Assembly (NCBI GenBank): GCA_045636865.1 | Contig: JAZTYJ010000016.1 | Span: forward strand, 62,001 to 126,000 | Reading direction: 5' to 3' | Origin: SIG480 sp045636865 | Lineage (GTDB): Bacteria > Bacillota > Clostridia > Oscillospirales > JAAYXM01 | Length of the DNA stretch: 64,000 nucleotides | Shown: positions 51,670 to 59,915 of the stretch, one piece after another | Layout: each line of letters opens with the position of its first letter | Position numbering within the stretch: the first letter of the stretch is position 1 | Position numbers and translations under genes: made by a program | The notes under the pieces: model-generated | Databases searched by the model: none | Told to the model about the DNA's origin: nothing | What the model saw: only the letters and a program-made list of their open reading frames with translations

Positions 51670-52103
51670 TACTGCACCGCCTCGGATGCATCAAATTCGG
51701 GAGTTTCGTCCTCTTCCTCAAGCTCATCACCTTCGACCATATTTGCCTCGATATGAGCATCAAGAGCAGCAACCATTTCTTTCTTGGTCATTCCGACCTT
51801 GAAAGTTAATCCGCACATTTCTCCGATTTTGCGAAGTTCTGACTGCTTCATATCTTCGCTGTATTCAGGAATTGCTGTTACTCCTTCAGGAAGTTCGGGG
51901 AGTTCTTCAAACTCCTCGGGAGGTGTTTCATCAAAGCCGATAGGCGCTGAAGTATCAACGCCGTCAACATACTCTGCGAAACCACGCGCAACGAGTCTCT
52001 TTTCCTGCTCTGCACTTGCCTCAAACGGAGGGGAATTTTTATCCATCGCCTTAACGATGCCGTTGACGGGTAACCCGAAAACGCCACGAATCATCTTAAT
52101 CAT
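51669..52103 (-). CDS. Phage head-related hypothetical protein with SAP/HeH-like C-terminus
   Basis: 144 residues. N-terminal GVFGLPVNGIVKAMDKNSPPFEAS with a charged linker, then about 40 residues (KQSELRKIGEMCGLTFKVGMTKKEMVAALDAH) that read like a HeH/Rho-N helical motif. Lambda-like operons have the FI protein at this place, so it may help packaging. Not certain. Confidence 0.55.
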   Translation of the reverse strand: MIKMIRGVFGLPVNGIVKAMDKNSPPFEASAEQEKRLVARGFAEYVDGVDTSAPIGFDETPPEEFEELPELPEGVTAIPEYSEDMKQSELRKIGEMCGLTFKVGMTKKEMVAALDAHIEANMVEGDELEEEDETPEFDASEAVQ

Positions 52104-52134
52104 TGACTTATTTCTCCTTTCACTTGTTCACGAC

Positions 52135-53199
52135 TTAACCGAGAACGGTTGCCGTGATGAATGTATCCTTTGTCTTCGGAACGAAGAGCGGACGGCTTGA
52201 AACAGTAAGCTCACGACCGTCCTTGTCAGCCCAGTAACGCGGAACGCGCTTGCCCATGTATGAATGCCACTGTCCGTCTTCCTGCTCCATCTGTGTAACA
52301 CATCCGTAAAGTGCGCGACCTGCGCCCGGTGCAGTTACACAAATGCTCTTTTCAGGAACAAAGCTCTTGACTTCGCCTGATTCCTCATCGACATATGTAC
52401 CGTCATAAGTGATGATGTCAAGCACTCTTCCTCTGATGTTGAGGCGACCAAGACGAGCTGCACCCTGCGGAAGAGCTGCCGGAGCAATCTCACCGAGGTT
52501 GTAATTCTTGATGTCGAAAAGTTCCTTGATTTTTGCATTGCCGATAAGAGCATCTGCAACATCTGAACCGACGAGAACCTCACTCGCATTGTTGCCCTTT
52601 GTTGTGAGCATACGAGCCATAATGAAGAGGTCTGCAAGGATGTCTGCTGTTCCTTCATTCCACATTGCACCCGGAGCATATTCAGCAGAATTTTCCTCAC
52701 CCTCATAGAACTTGAGCTTGTATTCCTTGAACTCACCCTCGCCGTACTTGTCTGCATACTGCTTGAGGATGTAGCCGTTCTCAAACATACACTTTGAAGC
52801 AATGTACTCCTCGCGGTTTGTAATCATTGCATCAAAATCAGCCAAATCCTGAACAAGGATTTCAGCCTGTCTTTCTGCCGGTGTGCGGTCAGAGAAAAGA
52901 GCCTCTCCGAAGCCCTTCTTGTTGAGGTCATCGATTGTAAGCGGTCTGCTCGGTGCTACAAGAGGCGGAACCATCTTGCTTGTTGAGTAACCTTCACGCT
53001 CAATGGAAACGCCACCCTTGCGCGGAAGAACGACCGGAGCAAGCTTATTGCCTGTTGCATCCTTATACTCGACAAGGACCTCTTCTGTCGGGAACATATC
53101 CCCTGCGGATGACGGGAAATAGCGGTCACGAAGGAAAGATGTGACCGGAATCATCTGCTTGATAGCTGCAAGCATTGTTTTTGTCTTGTAAATGTTCAT
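52135..53199 (-). CDS. Major capsid protein (lambda gpE-like)
   Basis: 354 residues. TFPTEEVLVEYKDATGNKLAPVV, RKGGVSIEREGYSTSKMVPPLVAP and RPLTIDDLNKKGFGEAL are the lambda E pattern (HK97 fold). Ends with LTVSSRPLFVPKTKDTFITATVLG. SD GGGAGG. Confidence 0.92.
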   Translation of the reverse strand: MNIYKTKTMLAAIKQMIPVTSFLRDRYFPSSAGDMFPTEEVLVEYKDATGNKLAPVVLPRKGGVSIEREGYSTSKMVPPLVAPSRPLTIDDLNKKGFGEALFSDRTPAERQAEILVQDLADFDAMITNREEYIASKCMFENGYILKQYADKYGEGEFKEYKLKFYEGEENSAEYAPGAMWNEGTADILADLFIMARMLTTKGNNASEVLVGSDVADALIGNAKIKELFDIKNYNLGEIAPAALPQGAARLGRLNIRGRVLDIITYDGTYVDEESGEVKSFVPEKSICVTAPGAGRALYGCVTQMEQEDGQWHSYMGKRVPRYWADKDGRELTVSSRPLFVPKTKDTFITATVLG

Positions 53200-53220
53200 A
53201 GTTTCAAAACCTCCCTTTAA

Positions 53221-53580
53221 TTACTGAACAGAATTTTCGAGGAAAATTCCACCGTTGCGAAGTGCCAGAATGTCTGCTGCCGCAAGTTCACCCTCAAGAA
53301 TAAGAGCATTCTTGTTGAATACGCCTGCAACATAAACCTCTGCAACTGCATCTGCGCTTGTTGCATCAACTGCATCGCAAAGGATGCCGAATGCTGTAAG
53401 ACCTTCAGCAGTGCCGAACTTTACTGCCTTGCCGTCTGAACCGAGACCTAGAAGAGTTCCTCTCTCAAGCTCGCCTGCACCCGACTTGATTGTTACGCTC
53501 TGTGTAATCTGCTTGACATTGAGATTTGCGATAAGGTTGTCAGCCTTGCATTCGCCGATTTTTTCGTTGTAAATTGCCAT
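53221..53580 (-). CDS. Head decoration protein (gpD-like)
   Basis: 119 residues. IKSGAGELERGTLLGLGSDGKA and VYVAGVFNKNALI match lambda gpD, which trimerises on the capsid surface to stabilise it. SD GGAGGAT. Located before the capsid gene as in lambda. Confidence 0.88.
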   Translation of the reverse strand: MAIYNEKIGECKADNLIANLNVKQITQSVTIKSGAGELERGTLLGLGSDGKAVKFGTAEGLTAFGILCDAVDATSADAVAEVYVAGVFNKNALILEGELAAADILALRNGGIFLENSVQ

Positions 53581-53582
53581 AA

Positions 53583-53972
53583 TTACTTATCCTCCTTAAC
53601 TTTATTTACTGCGCCGACAAGAACTGCTTCAGCCTTGTCATCGTCTGTTTCCTGCGGTTCTGCAGGTGTTGCCTCAACCCCTTCTGCACCGCTTGCCGCG
53701 TTGTCCGCGTTCATCTGTGTGAGCATATTTGCTCCGATGCTTGCCTGAGCCTTCATAGCCGCAAAAGCAAGCTGTTCTGCTGTCATAGGCTGCTCGCCGT
53801 ATTTTGCACTGTTTACAAGTGCCTTATCGCCGATTGCAGTCTCGATAGCCTCGATGCCGCGTATTCTCTCGCGCTCTGCATCGCGTCCGTTTGCCTGCGC
53901 TGCATTTTCTACCGAATCTATAAGCTCGGGATAAGCCGCGCGAAGCTCTTCAAGGTTTTTGATTTCTGCCAT
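53583..53972 (-). CDS. Nested scaffold (Nu3-like) from an internal start
   Basis: 129 residues if started at ATG 53972 (MAEIKNLEELRAAYPEL). GGAGG sits 10 nt upstream within the protease gene (53983-53987), as in lambda C/Nu3. Acidic, alanine-rich, ends EAVLVGAVNKVKEDK. Predicted to be made in excess over the protease. Independent translation is inferred. Confidence 0.6.
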   Translation of the reverse strand: MAEIKNLEELRAAYPELIDSVENAAQANGRDAERERIRGIEAIETAIGDKALVNSAKYGEQPMTAEQLAFAAMKAQASIGANMLTQMNADNAASGAEGVEATPAEPQETDDDKAEAVLVGAVNKVKEDK

Positions 53973-54809
53973 TTCTTCTGTACCTCCATTTTTTTGTGTA
54001 TTTATGTCAATCGGCTCTGCCGGTTGCATACTGTCGATAACGGCTTCTTCGCCGTCTTTCGGTGTGGACATCTCGTTCCACTCATCCTCTGTCATTACGG
54101 GGATGTTTTCGGGTATTTTGCCGATGCAACGAGCCGCTACGGGGTAACCGTTAACCATCATCGTTGCTTTATCGGGAGAGAGTTTCATATCGATGGGCTG
54201 TGCCTCTTCTCCGATGACCTCATCTGCAAAGCCTTCTGTTACGGCTTCAGCACCCGTCATCCAAGTTTCACGGTCAACAAGTGTCTTGATTCCTGCGGAA
54301 TCTCTGCCCGATGCTTCTGCATAGACATTGATTGCCGCCTTGTTGTGTGCCTCAAGCTGTTTTATCGCAGATTTCAAGTCCTGCACCTGATAATATCCAT
54401 ACAAGAACCCTGCCGCACCGTGAATCATAAGGTTTGAACCTGCATTCATCTTGCGGACATTACCCGCCTGAAAAATCAAAGAGCCTGCCGATGCCGCCAA
54501 ACCGTCATTGACGGTAACGACATTCGCCGCAAGCCCTTTGAGGCGATTATAAATCGCAAGTCCTGCATAAAGGTCGCCGCCTACACTGTTTATATGAACG
54601 GTGATATTGTCCTTTCCTGCAAGCTCGTCAAGGTCTTTCAAAAACTCATCCTGAGCGATGAAATTGCCGGGAATAGGTTCTCCCGTCCACCAATCGCGAG
54701 GGAGAGTTTTGACGACTTCGCCGTACATATTGATTTCTGCGCTGTTGTCCTCATCATTTACAACGATGTTGTAAGGTTTGAGGATTTCCGCGCCACGAAT
54801 CTTACTCAT
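53583..54809 (-). CDS. Phage capsid maturation protease (ClpP/S49-like) with C-terminal scaffold
   Basis: 408 residues. N-terminal ClpP-like serine protease domain: ITVHINSVGGDLYAGLAIYN (oxyanion), catalytic Ser in GLAASAGSLIF, His in LMIHGAAGFLYG and Asp near LVDRETWMT. The C-terminal 120 residues are acidic and helix-rich, typical of a scaffold, and have their own in-frame ATG and SD. ATG 54809 overlaps the portal stop by 8 bp (ATGAGTAA); the in-frame ATG at 54845 is inside the portal gene. Confidence 0.9.
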   Translation of the reverse strand: MSKIRGAEILKPYNIVVNDEDNSAEINMYGEVVKTLPRDWWTGEPIPGNFIAQDEFLKDLDELAGKDNITVHINSVGGDLYAGLAIYNRLKGLAANVVTVNDGLAASAGSLIFQAGNVRKMNAGSNLMIHGAAGFLYGYYQVQDLKSAIKQLEAHNKAAINVYAEASGRDSAGIKTLVDRETWMTGAEAVTEGFADEVIGEEAQPIDMKLSPDKATMMVNGYPVAARCIGKIPENIPVMTEDEWNEMSTPKDGEEAVIDSMQPAEPIDINTQKNGGTEEMAEIKNLEELRAAYPELIDSVENAAQANGRDAERERIRGIEAIETAIGDKALVNSAKYGEQPMTAEQLAFAAMKAQASIGANMLTQMNADNAASGAEGVEATPAEPQETDDDKAEAVLVGAVNKVKEDK

Positions 54810-56403
54810 CTTCGTTTTCTTCCTCCTCTTCTTTTTTCTCTTCAATCGGTATCGGGTTGCTCGGTTCGAGCTGACCGCCGTTTGCCTGCCTCAAGAGCTC
54901 ATTTTCAACAGCGAGTTTATCCACATTTGCGGAGAACTGCGAACCGTTGAGCTTGACAGATTCTGCCTCGTGTGTTGAAAGTCCGTTCTGTATTGCAGTA
55001 ACCGCCGCCGCGACTTCCTTTGTCGGGTCGAGCTGTCCCTGAGACGGTCCTATCCACTCACTGCCGAGGTATGCCTGACGAATAATCGGGTCTGTCAGGA
55101 ATCCGGGAGCTGAAATTCTGCCCCTTGCAACCGCCTCTGTAAGCCAAATCTCATAAACAGGTTTACAGAAATCGTCCGCAATCCACTCTCGGCGCATCCT
55201 GAAAGCTTTCCAAGCCTCAAGCAATGCCGCACGGCTTGCGCTGTAGCTTGAATTAAACGACATCAGGAGCAAATCGGCAGGCATTTCAAGACAAGCGCCT
55301 ACCTGCTCACATATCGACCGCATAAACACATTAAAACCCGTATTCGGATGTGTCGGAGCTCCGAACTTAACATCTTCGCCCGGTTCGAGCAAGTTGATTG
55401 TTGCCATACCCATTTCATACTCATTCGGGTCGCGGCTTGCTTCCTGAACTCCGTCTCCTCCGACTTCATTTCCGATAACATCCTCAGCCTCTTTTTCGGA
55501 AGTAATAAAGGCAGTAAAAAACGACTGCACGATTGCAGCCGAAATTTCCGCCTCTGTATATCTCCGCATCTGAAGCATCGGCTCGATTATCTGTGCAAGG
55601 TAAGGAACTCCTCTGTACTGTTCCGGTCGCTCCGTGTCCATAATGTGGAGAATGTTCGGAAGTCCCGTTTCCTTTCCGTATGCCTCTACACGGACGAATT
55701 TGGTCGGTTCTGTGCCAAATTCCCTCGGGTAGGTATTTGCTATATGGTAAGCAACAACTGCGCCGTTTTTGTCCACCTCAACGCCGTCATAGATGTAATG
55801 ACCGTTCTTGAGCTTTGCCGTTGTCAGCGAAGTCAAAATCGGATTGTTATACACGCCCGATGCCGTTGCCGTGTCAGGAGTTCTTACTCTGTCCGCTTCA
55901 AGGATATGCAAGCGCAAAGAATACGGCATCAAATCCGTTGTTTCTGCTCTCTTTATAAGCGCAAAAACATCTCCACTCATCGGATAGGCAAGAGCGACAA
56001 GCTGTTGCATACCGTAAAAGTTATTTACCCCCGTTGCATCGCAAGCCTGTTTCCTCTGCGCCCACAAAGCAAACTCGGCTTGAGTATGTCTTTGCCAAGC
56101 TTCAGCCTGCTCCTGCGTGAGGCCGAGAACATCACGGTCAATCGTTGACTTGAGCCGTAACCCTGCACCGATGATGTTTGTTCTCTGTCGCTTCAATGCC
56201 GCCGCCGCAATCGGTGCGCTCATGTAAAGCATTCTTGAACGCTGTCGCAAGGTGTAATTGTTGGAATTTATATCCTCGGCAGGGCTTCCGCTTTCCACCT
56301 TGAACCCCTTGAGGTTTTTCTTCGTGTAGCTCGCTCCTGCATAGCTGTAGCCTTTCATCTGAACCGAGCGCACATTTTCTCTTTTTACCTGAACATTTTC
56401 GAT
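54802..56403 (-). CDS. Phage portal protein (lambda B-like)
   Basis: About 533 residues. Lambda-type portal: NIIGAGLRLKSTIDRDVLGL, MSGDVFALIKRAE, ILEADRVRTPDTATASG and DLLLMSFNSSYSASRAALLEAW. The frame is open upstream of the GTG at 56373 to an ATC at 56403, which has GGAGG exactly 8 nt upstream. No ATG, GTG or TTG occurs in that place; an out-of-frame ATG there leads to stop after 3 codons. GTG 56373 lies about 38 nt from the SD. Start therefore open. C-terminus is acidic (EEEEENEDE). Forms the dodecameric DNA gate. Confidence 0.88.
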   Translation of the reverse strand: MENVQVKRENVRSVQMKGYSYAGASYTKKNLKGFKVESGSPAEDINSNNYTLRQRSRMLYMSAPIAAAALKRQRTNIIGAGLRLKSTIDRDVLGLTQEQAEAWQRHTQAEFALWAQRKQACDATGVNNFYGMQQLVALAYPMSGDVFALIKRAETTDLMPYSLRLHILEADRVRTPDTATASGVYNNPILTSLTTAKLKNGHYIYDGVEVDKNGAVVAYHIANTYPREFGTEPTKFVRVEAYGKETGLPNILHIMDTERPEQYRGVPYLAQIIEPMLQMRRYTEAEISAAIVQSFFTAFITSEKEAEDVIGNEVGGDGVQEASRDPNEYEMGMATINLLEPGEDVKFGAPTHPNTGFNVFMRSICEQVGACLEMPADLLLMSFNSSYSASRAALLEAWKAFRMRREWIADDFCKPVYEIWLTEAVARGRISAPGFLTDPIIRQAYLGSEWIGPSQGQLDPTKEVAAAVTAIQNGLSTHEAESVKLNGSQFSANVDKLAVENELLRQANGGQLEPSNPIPIEEKKEEEEENEDE

Positions 56404-56430
56404 TGTAATTACCTCCTTTCCATTTAGTTG

Positions 56431-56480
56431 CCGTCAAAGGAACGGAGCCAAAGGAGCTAACACTCCGCCCCCGTTGACGG
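56431..56480 (-). other. 50-nt hairpin just upstream of the portal gene
   Basis: CCGTCAA (56431-56437) pairs with TTGACGG (56474-56480), and CGGAG with CTCCG inside. No T-run on either side. Lies in the 123-nt gap between the glycosidase and portal genes. Likely an mRNA structure or cassette-boundary remnant. Confidence 0.6.
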
Positions 56481-56526
56481 TCTATGTTGAAGCCTTAAAA
56501 AAGGCGGTCAACCGTGTTTGTGATGA

Positions 56527-57342
56527 CTATTTCACAAGATAAGCCGAACTTACCCATCCGCTTGAAATCCTGCACCAACCTTTCTTTTCTTCAAGAACGG
56601 TTACCATATCACCGTCATAGAGCCTTCCGACAACCTTTCCAAGCAAGCTTGCCGATGTTCTGATGCGCAAGTTTGTTCTTACCTTAACGACGCGGACGTC
56701 CGGTGTTAATTTGAGAGAATCTTCACTATTGCTCTTCCTCCACACACCGATAAAGCCTCTCACTTTTCTTCCTGTGAAATAATTGCCTTTGGGAGCATAA
56801 AACTGTGTAGAGCCGCCTCCGTCAAGGTTGATTGCATCTTTTGCACCTGCCGTCAGAAATGCCCTCCGCAATGTTGAAAGTGTAACTCCGTTTTTATCGG
56901 GAACAAGGGCAACATATAAGTTCTTTCCATCAAGACCGAGAGCCGTTCTTCCTCGAGTTCCCGTGATGCCTGCAGGATTTTGAATATGCTCTGCGCCATT
57001 TTTTGCAAGAAGAGGATAAGCACCGATATAATCCTTTGCATTGACGTTGTTCTTGTACGAAAATACAGCCGTTTTATTTTCGGGGAAGGCTATACCATAC
57101 CCCTCTGTCAAACGGTGTATTTTGCCGTTTGCGACAACATCGCTTGCCGCTTTTCTTGAACTAAAGTCAAACAGTTCTGCATTCATAAAGAAATCGGGTT
57201 GTTTGCCTCTTTCTTTCGATATGCGAGTATAAGCATCCCTGATGTCTTCATTGCCGTTTGTGCCGTAGAAATAGCCGATGTATTCAATTTCAGACAACGC
57301 GAAAGAATATATCTTTCCGCCTCCACATTGAGTTGCTTTCAT
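56527..57342 (-). CDS. Phosphodiester glycosidase (NAGPA) family protein with SH3b domain
   Basis: 271 residues. Residues 1-200 form the NAGPA-type fold: PDFFMNAELFDFSSRK, GRTALGLDGKNLYVALV and DAINLDGGGSTQFYA. These enzymes cut GlcNAc or other sugars from phosphodiester links. Residues about 210-271 form a bacterial SH3 domain (VRTNLRIRTSASLLGKVVG, GWCRISSGWV). Targets could be teichoic-acid or capsule phosphodiesters on the host surface. SD AAGGCGG. It lies 30 bp after the SGNH gene. Confidence 0.82.
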   Translation of the reverse strand: MKATQCGGGKIYSFALSEIEYIGYFYGTNGNEDIRDAYTRISKERGKQPDFFMNAELFDFSSRKAASDVVANGKIHRLTEGYGIAFPENKTAVFSYKNNVNAKDYIGAYPLLAKNGAEHIQNPAGITGTRGRTALGLDGKNLYVALVPDKNGVTLSTLRRAFLTAGAKDAINLDGGGSTQFYAPKGNYFTGRKVRGFIGVWRKSNSEDSLKLTPDVRVVKVRTNLRIRTSASLLGKVVGRLYDGDMVTVLEEKKGWCRISSGWVSSAYLVK

Positions 57343-57372
57343 GCTTTCACCGCCTTTTATATTTTGGAAAGG

Positions 57373-59625
57373 TTACCCACCAAATGCCGAAGCCATAACG
57401 CTAAACATCACGTCTGCCATCTGGAAATATCCTTGCGTTTGCGGATGTATAGATTCAACAGGCATCAGCTCTTTTTGTGCAGCGCGAGGATTGACAGGTG
57501 TTTCAACCGCCCCGAAATTATTTTCGCTATCGTGTGTTAATGCAAGGTTTATCATATAAACACCGCTATAGCTATCAACGAGAGCATCCAACGTCTGCAT
57601 AAGATTCATAATTTTTAAATCTTCGTTATACTTCCACTTTCCTGATGTAGTAGAATATCCGTCGGAATTTTGCTGTACTCCGATTCCATCTTGTGTTCCG
57701 CAGTATATGGTATTTACAACAAAAATCGGAATGCTTGCGTCGTCCTGCCTTATATAATCAACCATTTGCTTGATGTATCCTGCATTTGTCGCGTTATCGT
57801 CTGCCAGACCGTTAGTTCCTAAAAATATCTGTACTGCATCAGGCACAAGTCCTGTAGCCGTCTTGTATGTCGACCAATTAAAACGAGAACCATCCCAAAA
57901 GATATTATGCTCCGTTTCAGTTCCGCCGCCATATGTGTATGGTTTTCCGCCAATATAACTCGCCGCCGAGAATCCTGAACGTCCTTCGTGTCCTACGTGG
58001 CGATTTTCTTCGTCTGCATCTTTGCCTCCCCACGAATATGAACCCACAAAAGAGATTTTTTCGTCGGAGAGATTAACAATTTCGGGCATCCATCGTTTCT
58101 GATTTGTCAAGCTATCTCCAATGGGACAAACAGAATATGAGCCACTTATGACATTCGACACAACGTGAAGTGTTGTACTTCCTTCCCATACAACGTCTTT
58201 GTTGTCGTTGTATATTTTCAACGAAAGCAGGTAGTCTCCGATAAGTCCGTCTGTGCCGGTAATACTGAATTTTCTCTTGAGTGCTTTGCCGATTCTACAA
58301 GTCCATTGCATATGCAATTTTTCAGCTTGTAAGCATACTTGTTTGTTGTAAAGTTCTACCGTTCTTCCAACTGCACAATAAATATGCTTCGGCAAATACG
58401 CGTCAACCGTGTTTGCTACTCCCTGTTCTTCAATGAGTGCTTTGATATGCTCGTCATTGTGATGCTCCGGTTTTAATACTGTTTTTTTAACTCCTTCTGT
58501 GTAAGGCTCAAAGTCTGTTAAAACATCGGAAGCAACAAACATATGAGAATTTGCAATTGCTTCAACTGTGTTGACATTTGAGTTTGAGAAACGAATAAAT
58601 GCAACTCCTTCGGGCACGGTGTACTGTGTTATAGTATCCACCCCCGCGCTTGCTATAACTTCCTTGTTAGCATTAAAAGCAGCCAAGAAGCCAATTGTTA
58701 AAAGTTTAGTGTATAGTCTTGCTTGCAACGTGTACGTTTTACCCACCTCTACGGGGATAAAATCCGAAGTATAATAGCTCGCGCCCGTGGCAAGTGCTCC
58801 TGTTTTAGGTTTGATGTATTTGCCGAGTGTTACGGTAGTAGGATTCAAGAAGTTTTTGCCCGGTATGGTGTAATTTTCAAACAAATCCGAATCGCTTGCC
58901 CCTATGTTCTCCCTTGCCTGTTCTTTCTGTTCATCGGTAAGCGTTTGTTCTGTGAATAATACTGCTTCTTTCGTACTGATATCGCCTATCTCTTCAAGAA
59001 CATCATCAACAATGGTCTGCTTGTCTTCTTCAGTTAGAATGTAATTGTCGCCTTTATCTCCCTTGTCGCCCTTCTCACCTTTTTCGCCCTGCGGTCCGGG
59101 TTCTCCGTCTTTGCCGTCCTTACCGTCTTTGCCGTCAGCTCCGTTAAACTTTCCTGCAGCCGCATCCTCTGCGACCTTGTCTGCCGCTTCGGTTGCCGCC
59201 TGAATCTGTTCGGCGAGAATGTCAACATACGTCTCGGATTCTTCTTCGCAATCACAAATGCACTCATCGTCAACCTCGATGATGAAAGATGCGGTTGTAA
59301 TTCTGCGTCCATTCTCTCCGTACAGAGAAACCTCCGCTCTCGAAGTTCCCGAAACGGTGAAGGTTTGCTCATTCATTCTGAAATAAATTCCGTTGTCAAT
59401 AATCTCGCCGTCCTGCAACACGAAAGTATTATCGGGTTTTGCAACCTTGATTATTGCCGTTGAACCTTCGGGGATGGCATACGGTTCTCGGACATCTCTC
59501 CACTGTCTGTGGCGGAACACTTCAAGCCTGACGAAGAAATTAACGCCCGTATCGTGGCATTTTACAATTACCTTTTTGCCGTGAGCTCCCGCTCCGATGC
59601 AAAGTGTTATGTTCTGTGTAAGCAT
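57373..59625 (-). CDS. BppU-like / collagen-like / SGNH hydrolase tail or cargo protein
   Basis: 750 residues. N-terminal BppU-like domain (about 1-110), a coiled coil, then a collagen stretch of 11 Gly-X-Y triplets (DNA 59048-59146), a phage linker (LTEEDKQTIVDDVLEEIG), a carbohydrate-binding-like region and a C-terminal SGNH/GDSL hydrolase: catalytic Ser in GDSLT, GTNG and the final SIHPQTQGY (Asp/His). Probably deacetylates a host glycan. ATG 59625 has GGAGG 11 nt upstream; an upstream in-frame start at 59673 runs into the gpW gene. Confidence 0.82.
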   Translation of the reverse strand: MLTQNITLCIGAGAHGKKVIVKCHDTGVNFFVRLEVFRHRQWRDVREPYAIPEGSTAIIKVAKPDNTFVLQDGEIIDNGIYFRMNEQTFTVSGTSRAEVSLYGENGRRITTASFIIEVDDECICDCEEESETYVDILAEQIQAATEAADKVAEDAAAGKFNGADGKDGKDGKDGEPGPQGEKGEKGDKGDKGDNYILTEEDKQTIVDDVLEEIGDISTKEAVLFTEQTLTDEQKEQARENIGASDSDLFENYTIPGKNFLNPTTVTLGKYIKPKTGALATGASYYTSDFIPVEVGKTYTLQARLYTKLLTIGFLAAFNANKEVIASAGVDTITQYTVPEGVAFIRFSNSNVNTVEAIANSHMFVASDVLTDFEPYTEGVKKTVLKPEHHNDEHIKALIEEQGVANTVDAYLPKHIYCAVGRTVELYNKQVCLQAEKLHMQWTCRIGKALKRKFSITGTDGLIGDYLLSLKIYNDNKDVVWEGSTTLHVVSNVISGSYSVCPIGDSLTNQKRWMPEIVNLSDEKISFVGSYSWGGKDADEENRHVGHEGRSGFSAASYIGGKPYTYGGGTETEHNIFWDGSRFNWSTYKTATGLVPDAVQIFLGTNGLADDNATNAGYIKQMVDYIRQDDASIPIFVVNTIYCGTQDGIGVQQNSDGYSTTSGKWKYNEDLKIMNLMQTLDALVDSYSGVYMINLALTHDSENNFGAVETPVNPRAAQKELMPVESIHPQTQGYFQMADVMFSVMASAFGG
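59048..59146 (-). repeat. Collagen-like Gly-X-Y codon repeat
   Basis: Eleven Gly-X-Y triplets (GAD GKD GKD GKD GEP GPQ GEK GEK GDK GDK GDN) inside the SGNH protein; a trimerising stalk. The DNA repeat is a possible site of copy-number change. Confidence 0.85.
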
Positions 59626-59641
59626 ACCGTTTTGTTCCTCC

Positions 59642-59899
59642 TTACCAATCGCGCATAACGACACCCACCGCACGACGGCGAGGCTTGCCGTTCACTTGTC
59701 CCTCAAGCTCGCTGACCTCTTTTTCAAGCTCTTTTATCGTTGCTTTCAATTCAGGAAGGTCGAACCTTGTGAGGTTTCTCCCCCCGATTGAATACGACTT
59801 CACTCGTCCGTTAAGCAATTCGATGTATGCCGACCTTGCCGAAGCAAGAGCCGCACGTCTGAACTCAAGCCTTTCCTTCAATTCCTGTTTGCTTGCCAT
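59642..59899 (-). CDS. Phage head-completion protein (gpW/DUF6148-like)
   Basis: 85 residues. LKERLEFRRAALASARSAYIELLNGRVKSYSIGGRNLTRFDLPEL matches the gpW-type proteins encoded between terminase and portal. Joins the portal/neck. SD AAGGAG. Ends 16 bp before the SGNH gene, where the portal gene would be expected. Confidence 0.85.
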   Translation of the reverse strand: MASKQELKERLEFRRAALASARSAYIELLNGRVKSYSIGGRNLTRFDLPELKATIKELEKEVSELEGQVNGKPRRRAVGVVMRDW

Positions 59900-59915
59900 T
59901 TTGTAAAATCACTCC

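Noticed and set aside
55348..56148. 266-codon plus-strand frame inside the portal gene
   Set aside because: Antisense shadow of a clear portal gene; Arg/Cys/His-rich composition unlike real proteins here.
59048..59146. CRISPR-like short repeats
   Set aside because: They are Gly-X-Y codons in a collagen-like stalk with no spacers.
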